NCBI GenBank assembly: GCA_018136815.1
Contig: CM030941.1
Coordinates: 238,939-302,938, forward strand
From: Isochrysis galbana
Taxonomy: Eukaryota > Haptophyta > Isochrysidales > Isochrysidaceae
Length of the DNA stretch: 64,000 bases
Reading direction: 5' to 3'
Under the pieces are notes generated by a model. It had not been told where the DNA came from. It worked only from the letters and a program-made list of their open reading frames with translations, and did not search any database. Positions 18,518 to 31,400 of this stretch are shown piece after piece; position 1 is the first letter of the stretch; every line of letters starts with the position of its first letter. A program made the position numbers and the translations under genes.

Positions 18518-21500
18518 ATGGAGGCCGCCCAATTCGCCCCGGGGCAAACTCTCTTCCTACCTTCCCCCCACGCAGCCTACGAGCCGTGCGTAGTGGAGTC
18601 ATGCACGGGGATGGGAGCCTCCGCCATCCTCAAGGTCCACACCCTCGCACAGCCCACCAGGTCGCTCGAGATCCCTCCTGATCAGCTGTGCCATGTGTGT
18701 GAAGCTGACCCGCTATCGTTAAAGGGGGCTCCGGACATGGTGAAGTTCGCCAACCTGACGGAGGGTGCGCTGCTGCACAACCTGAGGGTGAGGTACGGCA
18801 AAGATCAGATCTACTCCGCCGCGGGCGCCATCCTCCTCTCGGTGAACCCCTTCAAGCCGCTGGGGGGGGTCTACACAAAAGAAGCCATGGCGGAGTGCCA
18901 GGTGAAGAACAAGGGGAGGGGAGGGGTGTGAAGACGAGCGGAGCGGAACGGGAGCGGGAACGAGAGCGGACATTGTACAAGAAGGAGAGGAATATTTTGA
19001 TGGTGAGGGGAACGGAAAAGAAGCGAAATGCACGCGTGGGTGGAGATGGAGAAGTGATAGGTGAAGGAGAGGTTTGGGGGAGCGGGGGCGGGCGGGGGAG
19101 CAGGGGAGGGAAGACAGAGCACAGGAGATTCAGGAGTGGGGTTGCGATCGCATGGAATGACAAGGGGAAGTGCCACGAGAGGGCGGGGAGGCAGACGCGG
19201 AAGAGGATGGGGGTTGGGGGGATGAAAATGTTGTCGATCGTGTAGTGGGCAGCTAGTTGACTGGGCGTGGAAAGCAGAAGGAAGAGGGCACAGGACAAGG
19301 CAGCAAGGGCGAGAAGGGCAGGCTATGGGGTAAGGGCGCGCACGACGGCAAGTTGGGGCGAGAGAGCAGCGGTGCACACGAGCGAATGCTCATGTGCGAT
19401 CGGGCAAGCTGTCTGGCACTCGCCACCTGTGCCCTTTCCCTCTAACAACCCAACGCTGTTTTCATCCCCCCCAACCCCACCGCTTCCTGGCTGTCGCACT
19501 CCGCAGGAGGCGGATGCCAAGTCCCTGCCTGAGTTGCCGCCTCATGTTTATGTGCTTTCCGAGATGGCCTTTCGCGGGATGCTCAACGAGCAGCAGCAGC
19601 AGGCAATCCTCATCTCAGGCGAGTCGGGCGCCGGCAAGACGGAAGCCGCCAAGGCGTGCGTTAAGTACATTGTTGCGCGCTCCTCCTCTGTCCACTCGGC
19701 CTCGTCCAAAGCGGAGTTCATCGAACGCTGCATTCTCGAGGCGAACCCCATCCTCGAAGCCTTCGGCAACGCCAAGACGATCCGTAATAACAACTCGTCA
19801 CGCTTCGGCAAGTGGACTGAGATCCACTTTGATGCCTCCGGCCAGATTAGATCGGCCAAATCTACATCGTACCTGCTTGAGAAGTCCAGGGTGGTAGAGC
19901 ACACGGAGGGAGAGCGCTCATACCACGTGCTTTATCAGCTATGCGCCGGGCTCAGCGCCAAGGAGAAAGCAGTGCTCCGGCTGCCCGACAGGTGAGTCGG
20001 CTTGGGTGGATGGCGGGGAGAAGGGTTCAAGGTCCTCAACTCGGCTCCGCCGCAGGGACGAGGCAGATAGCAAGGGGGTTGGGGGGTCGGGGTAAGTCGG
20101 CCGCTCGACGCGCGGCCCCCCATGCACCGCAGCTCGTCTATCAAGTATCTCGGCGCTTCGACTAAGCTGAAGGTTGCAGGCATCGATGACGCCTCTGACT
20201 GGAAGGCGACGGCCACTGCTTTTGGTGTGTTCCAGCTGGGCCAACAGGAGGTCTCGTCCATGCAGCGCATTCTTGCTGCCGTGCTCAACCTGGGCAACAT
20301 CGGCTTCGATGCCGTACAGATCGCCGCGCAGGTGCATTGCCCTGCGCCCGTGCCCTCTCCGTAAGTTGACGCGCGCATTAGATGGCCCTGCACCCGCGCA
20401 CCGTCGGCCTTCCCTCACTCTCCCTGCGAGCCGCCCACACCGAACAGGACGACGGTTCGCGCGTCCTGCCGTCCACCTTTCCCTCGCTCGAAGCGGTCGC
20501 CGCACTGCTCGAGATCGAGCCCGAGGCGTTGGAGAGAGCCCTAACCGTGAAGTCAGTCGGCAAGTTCCCAGTCATCCAGGTGAGCCCGAAGGATATTCAT
20601 CTGAGCGCCACGGATTCCGAGTCATGCCGCGAGTGACGACACTATGCGGCCTTTGAGCATGCGCGCGGAGCGCCTCGCTTGAAGAGCCGTTAGCCAAGGG
20701 CGCGCACGCGCAGACGGGCGGGCACACGCCAGCCAGCACGAAGCTCTCGCGGGGAGCCGGTCGACTACTTGACCGCTTATTCATGCCGTTGTCTCGCTGC
20801 ATAGGTGCCGCAACCGCCGGATAAGGCTGCCGTTGCGCGCGACTCGCTGGCAAAGGCTCTATACGGTTCGCTCTTTGACTGGATGCTTGCAAAGATAAAC
20901 GATAAAATGAACCCCGGCGGCGGTGGGGGCGCCGACGCTCGGCGCATTATCGGCCTGCTGGACATCTTTGGCTTCGAGGCACGTCGCCCTGCCCGCGCCC
21001 CCATCGCCTCGTTTGCGCAGCATCGCTAGCTCGTACGCCTCCCCAACCCAACCACACCCCTTTTTTCGTGCTCAGGCCTTTGTTCGCAACTCGCTCGAGC
21101 AGCTGCTTATCAACTTCGCCAACGAGAAGCTGCAGCAGCATTTCAACATATACATCTTCAAGATGGAGGAGGAGGAGTGCCGCGCCGAGGGCGTTGCCTG
21201 CCCTCAGCTCGCCTTCGCTGACAACTCTGAGGTGAGGCCCCGGCCAGCAATGCGCCAGGGCGGGGCTAGCGGCGCGCGTGGTTTGGCTAGCATGATGTTC
21301 GGACTTAGCCCGCACTCCGATCTGCGCGTAGGTGATGGCGCTTCTCGAAATGAAGCCCACGGGTCTCATGTCGCTTATCAACGAGGAGGTAATGGTACCT
21401 AACTCCTCGGACGCTAACCTGCTCTCCAAGATGCAGGTATGCGCCTAGTGCTGCGCACGTGCTCCACAGCCGCCACACCCTGCTGCACTGCCTCCCCAGC

Positions 21501-24500
21501 CCCAGACGCCCTTTTGGCACTCGGTCCCTTCCCCTGTGCGTTCGTAGGAGCGCCATCGCTCCTCTGCCTCCTTCAAGGCACTCCCCCGCGCTCGCGGCGA
21601 GGGTTTCATCGTCTCGCACTACGCAGGCGACGTCGACTATCAGATTCTTGGATTCGTCGACAAGAGTCGGGATGCGCTGCCTGCCGAGCTGTCGCAGCTC
21701 TTGTCCACCTCCAAGATGGCCCTTGTCAAGGGCTTCTTTGGCGGCGAAGAGAGTGCGTGTGCCGGCGGCGGTGCGGCCGGGGAACGCTCCGTGAGCCGCA
21801 CCATGAGCTTCGCGCACCGCGGTGGTGGCGGCGGCGCTCGTGCTCGCTCGGGTGGCGCCGGGGCACGGCGCGTAGCAGCTATTGGACGGCAGTTCCAAGA
21901 CTCGCTCGACCAGCTGATGGCGATGCTCAAGCTGTGCTCCCCACACTTTGTCCGTTGCGTCAAGCCGAATTATGCCCTCGAGCCCAACAATTTCGATGGA
22001 GCGTACGTGATGAGGCAGCTCCGGCAGGTGCACTTCTCAAGCCCAGCTCCCCTCCTCGTGGTGCAGAGCGGTGCGACGAGCTACTCGTGCTCAATCCCTT
22101 GCTCCCACACGGTGTCGTTGGGCCCCAGCCTCCGGCCATGACAAGGCTCCCCTACCCCTGAGTACCGCCTACAGATGGGCATGGTCCACGTTGTCAAGGC
22201 GCGCAAGCAAGGCTACGCGCATCGCTACGGTTTCGACCAATTTTTGGGCAGATACGGCTATCTTCTCGAGGGTGCCTCCGCGGATGCCACCATGATAACA
22301 CCTTTCTTCTCCAGGTAGGTCTTAGCTGACGCGCACCCCGGATGGGCCCAGCTTCCACGCTCGCGATACCCGGCAAGGGTGTGGAGGGTGATGCTTGTCG
22401 ATAAGTCCGAGGACGCTTCACCCGCCTAAACCAGCCTCGTGGTTTGCCGCACGGGTTTCATGCGCCCTCGCGTGACGTACTCGATGATGTCCATCCTTTC
22501 GCCCGCTCCGTTGGCACAGGCACTTGGGCTGTGCTTCTCCTGCCGCAGGCTCCAAGCGTGACGTCGTCGAGCTCCTAGCCGCACTCGCCTGCAATACGAT
22601 GTTCGAGGCTGAAGGCTGGGCACTGGGCACTTCCAAGCTCTTTCTCAAGGCGTCCCATCAGCAACAGCTAGAGGTCAGTGTCTCGACTTGTCGGAATTGG
22701 GGAGTGAAGGCACAAGGGCCACAGTTGTGTGGGTGGGCGAGCGCGGCGAGGGATTGGGGGTGGGGGGGCTATTGAAGGTCGGGTGGGCCAGGGCACAATC
22801 CTTGTGCCTGGTGCGAGTCATCAACCGTAGCCGCCATCGTCCTCCAGCCACCCGTATCTCACATACCGCTGATGCTTGCCTTTGCGCTCAGATTGCTCGT
22901 GAGTCGCACATGAAGCGTGTCATAACCCAGCAACTCACACAAGCTATCCAGGCGAAAGACCTCGCCCTGCTCGACAAGGCTGTTGCCGCAGGTGCGACGG
23001 CACCACAGCCCCCGCCCCTTCCCCCCGCCCATCGCTCCTCTTTCAACAACGCCCTCAGCCCTTTGGTTCCCCAACGGGCGTGGCCACTTTGGGGCGGTGC
23101 CTAAGCAGTTCCCTCCACCCCAAATTTACCCATTTCACCCCACTCCTCTACATCACCCGTGATTTCACCCCATTGCCGTCCAACTGATTGAGCCACCCAT
23201 CCGCATCCCATATCTCCATAGCTGTCGAGGTCCGCATGGTCGGCAAGCTTGTCGACGAGGCGCGCGCTCTCCTCACTCGTCTCCGCGAGGAGGAACGCGC
23301 GGCGCAGGCTCTCAAGGATGCGATTGAGGAGCGAGACCTCGTGCGCTTGGGCGAGGCCATCAAAGCCGCCACCACGATCGGCCTCTCCGGCCAAGTCGTC
23401 GCCGATGCCAAATCGCTCCTCGCTACTCTTCAAGCTCAGGTGGCAAAGACCACCCGCCTGTCGCAGGGGGCACCCAACGCACGCGCTCCCTGTTGGGATT
23501 CGCCAATCGCGCGACCACTGTTGGTCACACTTCATCGGCTGATCCCAGCCCCACCCCAACTTCACTCTCAACCGTCCCCTAGGCGGCGGCCGCTGCGGCA
23601 CTTGCCGAAGCTCTTTCTGCAAACGACACAAAGAAGTTAGAGGCGGCTCTCGCACTCGCCGATAAGTGCGGTCTCCACTCCGGTCAAGTCCAAGCCGCCC
23701 AGCGTCGCCTTGCCGGCTTGGCCAAGAAGGCAGAGCTCGAAACCCAGCTTGCCGCAGCGGCTGCGTCAGGCGACCTGCATACGCTCACCACTCTCCTTGC
23801 CTCCGCCTCCGAGATTGGCCTCACGGGCAGTGCTGTGGATTCCGCCAACGTGCGCCACAACGTGCTGCAGGAGGCTGCTAAGCTTCTTGGCACCCTTCAG
23901 CAAGCGATTCAGATGCGCGACCCACACGCCCTGCGACATGCCATCTCGCGTGCGGACTCCGCTGACGCACGCACGCGGACCGTAGAATTCACGGCGGCTG
24001 CTGACGACGCTAAGCGTGTCCTAGCGGAGGTTGAGTCCGAGGCGGCGGCCGCCGTCACGGTGCCTTCTACACCGGTTGCTGCCGCGCAATGCCAGCCCCC
24101 GCCCGGTTCGTTCGCCTCTATGGCTTTGGTGAGCGGCAGCTCGAGTTCTTCTCTTATCGCCAGTGGCCCGACAGTGTGGCAACCAGCCGAGGGCGAGGGC
24201 GGTGTTCCGTGCAGGCCTATGAGTGCGAGGGTAGATAAACTAAAGCGGGGAACGCCTTTGCTCAAGGTTGCGGAAGGCATGTTCACGAGGAGCAAGGTGA
24301 CGGAGAAGATTGTCTGCCTCAGTGAAGACTGCAAGCAGGTGTGCGGAGCAGCGGCGGATCGTTGATTTGACGCTTTGCCGGCCCGCGCAGCTGTACACTC
24401 ACGTGGCAGCATCAGTCGATGCACTACGCGCCTAGCCCGATGTTCACGACGCCCGTAGTGCTCGCAGCTTTGCCCTGGACTCACACACGCTCGGCTCACC

Positions 24501-27434
24501 ATAGATATGTTGGGAGAGTGGCAAGAAGACGGTGACTTTGTCAGACGTAGTGCGCATTTCGGTCGGCCTGGAGACGAAGGGCTTGCAAAAGCTATACTCT
24601 TCCGGAGCAATGGACATCCCAGCGTACAATTGGTGAGGCCAGGCACCGCGTCTTTGGTTCTCGTGCACGCGAATCGGAGCAGCCCACGCCCCGTGCGCAC
24701 GCAGGTTTTCTCTACACACCCCGTCACGATCTTTCGATTTCGGTGCCAAAGATGGCGATGCTGCCGAAGTCCTCATTCTGTGGGTCATGACGCTCGAAGT
24801 GAGAAGAGCTCACAAGCCGCACCATCTCGCGCTACTATTGCATTGCGATTGGTGCCGTGCTTGCTATACCCGAATTACCGGTGCTACTATGCTGACACGC
24901 TCGTATTCCGGCGCCCATCCGCACCCCTCCAACCTGCTACTTTGTTGTAGGAGATGCTCGGCTCCGCTGTTGGACCTCATCGATGCTCGCTATCGGTTGC
25001 GCAGCAGAGATGGCAACAGCACAACTCGGCCGTCAAGGAGTGGCCCTGCATCGAGTGCACTTGTCTGAATCGGGCATATACTGACGCTTGCGAGGTGAAT
25101 CATCGTTCATGAGGCTTGATCTTGTCCCGTGTTTGGTGCCGTGCCCATTGCATAGGCGCTCGGGGCGATTCTGCTTTCCCACAGCACACCACAATGGCGT
25201 GGATCGACTCGACCTTGCCAAAATCTTGTTTTTCGTCATATCTCTCTTGCACCCTCCCGCGTATGTCAATCGCTCCCCAGGTCTGCAGCTCCCCGAAGCC
25301 TCTCGTGTCGCTATGTCCGGCCTTAATACCGCTGCTCCCTGCGCTCAAAGCCATAGCCAACACTTTGGACGTCCGAGCATTCCATGTAAGTCGCTAGCGG
25401 TTCACTCACAGATTCCTACTTCTCTGTACCCTTGACTAATGTGCTAAAGCCGTTGCTCTCCTGATCCCTTGGCTCTCCTGGTCCCTTGGCTCTCCCGGCG
25501 CATGTTACCCTTGGCTAACATGCGTCTTGAGCGCTTCATGTTGTAGACTAGAACACTCAGGCGCGCGTCTCAAAAGTTCACATGGTTGACCCTTTTATCC
25601 TCGTACAGATGCATCCCGACGCGTCCTTGCAGTGGTTCCTTCTGAAAGCGCTGGAGATCCCTCTCCCTGCGCCTTTGAAATGGGGCATTGCTCACCGCCA
25701 GGGCGATCCATCTGCAATGCCCTTCCTTGGCGCGACTGCCGCCGACGCCTCCACTTTCACACTGGAGCATCCGCATATAGCCCAACTGCGTATTGCCGTC
25801 GACAAGATTAGGCTTGAGCATGCCCAAGGAGGTCGCGACTTGCCGCCTCAGCAGTTATTTGTTGCTCCGGAAGGGTCGAGCGAGACCTCACTTGCATCGC
25901 AATTTGGTGGTGTCGACCTGCAGGTGTGTGCCCGTATCAGATGCTTTTGCTATCTATGTACTTGGAAAAGACCTGGGCAAAGCGTCGTCGAGATCACACG
26001 ATCACGAATGTGACGGCGCCACCTGAGTGGCTCGTGCGGGAATCTTGTCTAGCCAGTCTCGACTGGACGCACACCTGGCCCACGCAGGATGCATACCTTG
26101 CCGAAGCTTCACTCACGGGCGGCTTCCCCGCCGCGCCGCATGTCCATCACCCGGCACGGATGGGATCCGCCCCCATCACCTCCGCCGTCTTCATCGCATG
26201 CATGTCGGGCGATGTAGATGAGGTGCGCAAGTGTTTCCCCGCAGAAGCTCCCTCGTGGTGTAAACTTGGTCTACTGACGGAATGGCATCATTCATGCTAT
26301 GCACACGACTGTGAACGCCTGAGATAGCTTAGACAAAGACAATGTCAAATGCATCCCCTGGCCGCATTATGCGCGCGGCTATGGCTCGCTAAAGCGCTGC
26401 ATCCTTGAAATGCTTTCTACAGGTTCGGGCATACCTCGAGCAGGGTGGGCACGTCGACGCTACTTACAAGGAGTTGTATGGCTGGGATGTGGGCCCCGAA
26501 TGGCGCTTCACGCAGCCCTCTCAAGATGTTACTCTTCTGAATTACGTCGCGACGTGGACCGACGTCATCGGCGCGCCCGCCCCCGAGCTCGTACAACTTC
26601 TGCTTGAGCATGGCGCAGATCCAAGACGCGACGACGGTTTGGAAAAATGGTGCGCTCAGCCCGGCCCATGGGAGACTGATCATCGCTTGGGCTATGCGTC
26701 ATCTGCTCTAATAGTAGGCTTGGTGCAACTTTTGGCCCACAGCGGGGGCCGGCGTTGGACGTGGGACGATGCCGGCTTCCCTAACCTCTCGCCAATGCCC
26801 CCTGCGTTCCCTAATCAGGTATCTTCCCTTGCACAATGCGGTTGCTAATGGCGCTCATGATGTCGTCCGTATCTTGCTACACATGCACCCGGATCTCGTC
26901 AACGAGACCACCGGCGATGGTGAGAGCTCTCTGCACCTTTTGCGCTTGTGTGACGATGCGCAGGATCGAATGATCACTCTGGAGCTGCTTATCAAGGTGT
27001 GCCGCCTTTTGGAAGCTACCAGTAGCCGTATCCATGCACGTTTCCTTCCAAGTCGCCATGAGCTCGTCGACAAACCAAAACAGCGTGGCGCTTCCCGCTC
27101 CGACCTGCTCTAATGCACCCATCCCCGTTCCTCCCCACCCCCATCATTATCCTCATAGTATCGCGCCTCGCTCGACGCCGTGGAGCCGTATGAGGGCCTC
27201 ACGCCATTGCACAGCCTTGCACGTGAAGGCTTCGTCGAAGTGGCTGCACGGATGGTTGAGGCTGGCGCCTCACACACTGCCCGAAACTTCGCCGGACGAA
27301 CTGCGGTGGAGGAGGCAGAGGAGGAACTTCGCCGAGCTGAGCGCACGTCGAACGGTGCCAGCAGCGCCACGCGCCGCGCAAAGTTGCGCGAGACCATCGA
27401 GACGCTAGGGATGGTGATCGCCGCACTCTCGTGA
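18518..27434 (+). CDS. Unconventional myosin with helical-repeat, PH and ankyrin tail
   Basis: Actin motor, 1,780 aa in 22 phase-consistent exons: 18518-18901, 19507-19991, 20133-20331, 20448-20579, 20805-20978, 21076-21231, 21332-21436, 21548-22027, 22175-22314, 22520-22673, 22892-22991, 23222-23439, 23583-24338, 24505-24632, 24705-24798, 24951-25094, 25281-25385, 25609-25923, 25941-26222, 26423-26760, 26819-26996, 27159-27434. Motor: P-loop GESGAGKT, switch I NNNSSRFGKW, switch II LDIFGFE, and the conserved CSPHFVRCVKPN segment. Loop 2 is Gly/Ala/Arg-rich. After the converter I see no IQ motif but about five ~40-aa helical repeats (LxxAIxxxDxxxLxxAI pattern; exons 11-13). A PH domain spans exons 13-16 (KIVCLSEDCKQ|ICWESGKKTVTLSDVV, then YNW|FSLHTPSRSFDF). 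Exon 18 has a WW-like PLP...EHP stretch. Exons 19-22 encode ankyrin repeats. The intron after GFE fits only a GC donor (GCACGT). The 25,924-25,940 gap is only 17 nt. Two adjacent genes remain possible, but reading phase holds throughout. Confidence 0.9.
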
Positions 27435-28455
27435 GCCGCATGAGTAGTAAATTGGGCTACATTTGCCACCATGCCAGCCCTGTCCCTCCCTATGGGGGCG
27501 GCATCTTGCCTCCGATCCATCCGCCGCTGCGAATAAGGTTCTACTGGAGACAACGTTTGGCTACAGGGATGCTCTACTCGCGTAGTGCATCCGCCCAACC
27601 CGATGCTTGCATGCTCTACGCGAGACGTCCGACAGGACTCGGTCCCTTGGAACGGACACCATTTGCACCCGCGCGCTTGTAACACGCATCTGCCCATCTC
27701 TTGAAGTGGCTCTCGAGTAGATCATTCACAACAGCTATTGCAAAGTGATAGCGCTTTCTTCATCGCATTAGTTTATTATTCCAACGAGGGTTGCCACAAG
27801 CATATCGTCATCTGCCTCACAAAATTGATTGTGAAGAGTGAATTACGATTGCCTTCTCTCTCGACGTCCCAGACGATACGAAAATCGAACCCGTAGCAGC
27901 GTAGCCGGTATGAATGTGCATCACGTGGCTCGTCGGTCGTGTCGTACAGCATGAATCTTTTCAGAGTAGTGTGATATGTGCGCTTGACGACTAATCGCTC
28001 ATGCTTTCAGACGATTTGTGAGAGCTGCCGATGCGTATACCAACTCGATTTACTTGTGCAACTCAGCCCAAGTGTGTTGGCGGCACCTGATCAGTGTGAA
28101 TGGCGGCGGTATAAGGAACGGCCGAGCTACCGCAAAACCTTCCATGTGGTCAGATCTTTCCGTTGGGTCCTGAACTTTTTGTCCCTTCAAGTCGTTGTAC
28201 CTCCACTTATGAAGGCACGCAAACGCGGTGTGGTCCTCGAACTCGGCGCCACGGGCACACCCTTAGCTAGATGATGGGCTTTGTCTACGGCGCCGCGGCC
28301 GCTGTCCACATATGAGAGAGCGGTGCGAGAGGACAATGACAGGGAGTTGTATCTCGCATTTACGTGAGGTAATACAAAAAAAACACTCTTGAAGGTGTCC
28401 GCTATGCTACTAGTACTAGTGACTCGCATTCGCACACGATCGCGTCGCCATCGCC
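27435..28455. other. Intergenic region
   Basis: 3' flank of the myosin gene. Short open frames occur on both strands but none resembles a known family. The pre-insertion target of the LINE, TATACCACTACCACTAC, lies at its right edge. Confidence 0.4.
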
Positions 28456-31400
28456 TATACCACTACCACTACAACTAAGTTTATACTTGGTCGCCATGGA
28501 GCGCGCCGGCGCGACTCCCCTCTCTTTCGGGCCCCCCGCCGAGGGCGCCCCTCCAGTACCCATGGAGCAGTCGCTGGCGAAGCGACCGCGTCCACCCGCG
28601 GAGGCCGAGCAGGTGCGTGCGACTCGCGTCGCGCCACACGGCCCGTGGCCCCGGCCGCACCACCCTAAGCAGCCATGCTGGTCCCCCCCATGGGGGACAG
28701 CAGACTGCAGACAGCAGGACAGACACAGCAGACAAGACGCACAAAGCAACCATTGGGCATGCCTCATGGCAGAGGCTCCTCCCACCCTGGTGACGGTCGC
28801 GCCGCCCTGGCGGCGCGGCCCGAGACCGGGTGGCCCTTATGGGCACAACCAACACCCCACCCTGCATACGTACTACAACAGAAGAATGTCACAACTGGAG
28901 CCCCAACACAACACAACCAGGGCCCCTCTGAAAGAGGGACTGGGAACCGACCACCAACAACCAGCCCGCCACCAAGCACCAAACTCATACTCATGGCCGA
29001 CCCACATTCCCCTGACGCAGGAGCTAGCGTCAGATGGAGAGCAAGAGGACGTAGACACAGACGCAAATTTCGACCTCTCCTTCCACCAAGAGGGGGACTA
29101 CACCTTTCTGGACACGACCGTCTACGCCGCGATAGTTGAACTGCTCCTCGAGCTAGAGGGAGTCGATCCAGAGCCAGACTTCTGGGCACGGTCCATCGCA
29201 GGCCCCTGGCACGTAGCCGTCAATGAAGACTGCGCACAACAATTCCAAGAAAGGTATGGCGAAACCACCACCCTTCGCGTGAACCAGACCGACATCACCG
29301 TACGCATCAAGATCGTATCAATCGAGGAAAAGATCAACAAGCGAGGCGCCACCTCGCGAAAGTCACTCTACAACGCTCTCCAGGACGTGGCAGCACACCT
29401 GGTCGTCGAAGCTGATGGCCTCGCTCAAGCTAAGCAACTCACTTTAGGCGCGCTAATCAAGGCGGTCGAAAAGGAGGGACTGACATTCCTGAAAGGCAAC
29501 CGCGAGCGAATGAAGCTCGAGGGAGGTGCGGGCACTTTCGTGTCCAAGGCAGCCTACTCCACCCGCTGGCACCTATACGTCTCGGCGGGCCAAGGATCCT
29601 TTATGGACGGAAGCTTCCCCCGCAAACTAATCGTCAATGTCGATAACACTGTGATTCCGGTCAACTACGGGGTCAGGGCATGCAAAACGCTAAGCATGCC
29701 GGCGACGATCCAATCCCCGCACAAGCTGATGATTCACGGCAGCCTTCGTGGCTGTAAAGGCTGGCGCCCAGAGACCGCACAGGGTCTACCATTCACGCAC
29801 CGCTTCTGCGTGTGCGAACAAGAAGCGGCTAAGCGCCGCGAGCGCACCGAGGCCTTCAAACTCAACCCTCGCCCCAAGACGGCGCATGAAGCACTTGGCA
29901 AAGGCCCGCCCAAGCAATGCTCGCGCTTTTCCCAGGGACTGTGCCTCAGGAACAAGCGGGGTATCCGCTGCAACCTTTCCCACGAAGTTCCAGGCGCATG
30001 GATTGACAACAAGTGCACCATCCGTTGTCGACTACACCCACACAAAAAGATTCCGGGCGTTTGCCTGAACGGCCCGGCTTGCCTCTTCCTTCACCCAGAG
30101 TGCGCCCGCGCCCTCGCACGCCCCTCTACACTCGCGAGGGGATTACGACCGCGACACACGACAAAGGGGAGGACTCCCCCGCGCCCCCGACTCACCTTTG
30201 ACTCCACACTCGGGTACCCAGGTGAAGGACCCATCAAGATCGCGACTTATAACCTGAACGGCACTAAAGGCGGCAAGTTGGCCGCAGTGCTGTCGCAAGC
30301 GCGAAAGGCAAAGATAGACATACTGCTGCTACAAGAGTTGCATGCATACGAGGATGGGACACACCTCCGGGCCCATAGAACGGCCGCCCTACTAGGATGG
30401 TCGTGGTTTGCCGCCCCAGGAGAGCTGAGGGACCCTGCCAGCGGCGTCGCTGTGGCGATAAGAGACGCAACCGGGAGAATAACCGTCAGACCGGACACAC
30501 TAGAGACCATAATCAAAGGTAGATGCGTATCAATAGAAATAAACATTGACGAGACAAAATATCGTGTGATATCTGTATACCTTAGCGCTACACCCGGCCC
30601 CCGAGAAGGGCAAATCGCGAAACTAAAACGGGAGTTTAAAACGCACGATGCAACCCCGACCTTAATCGGGGGCGACTTCAACTGCGTAGAGGACAGCCAA
30701 AAAGACACCCGGAAAATGGGGGAAGCGACATACCACAACGCGCACGGGGAGAAATGGAAGGCGGCGGCGAGAAGCCACCGACTCCGGGACGTGCACCACA
30801 CGATGGGCTTAGACCCGAGCGTGGGCTACACAAGAATGGCGGCCACGATTCACACGCGAATCGACAGAATATACCACAGCAAAGACACAGATGCCTTTCA
30901 ATGGCAGAAACACGGGCCAAGCCCGGATCTATTCTCGGGAAGAGCCACGTCGGACCACCTCCCAGTCCTCGCAGCGTTCGAGACGCCGGGCTACAAGCCC
31001 GGACGCAGTTTCGACGCCCCGATAGACCTAGAGATTATACACGAAAAAGGAACGACGCGGACGATAGAAATACTCTTGCAGAGGGCCATGCGCAAAATGA
31101 ACGAAGGGGAAGACCCGGAAACTGTGTGGGAGGACACTAAACACCACGTAGCCACACTCCTGAGGGAGGAAACGGCAGCCAGAGCGAAACCCACGATACA
31201 ATCCGACCTAGAACTGAAAGCCGCGAGGTTGAATATCCAGCTCGCGAAGCAAGGGCCGAACGGGAAGCTAACAGAGGAACTAGCACAAGTCCAGAGAGAG
31301 ATAGCGGAAATCCGCAGCAGGATCCCATTAAAGGACCGACCACTACACCGCCAGCTCCGACAGGAAGACCTGCACTCCAAAGAATTCTTCGCGCAACTAA

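Noticed and set aside
27110-27697. 195-codon minus-strand frame
   Set aside because: It is antisense to the last ankyrin exon of the myosin gene and shows no homology features of its own.
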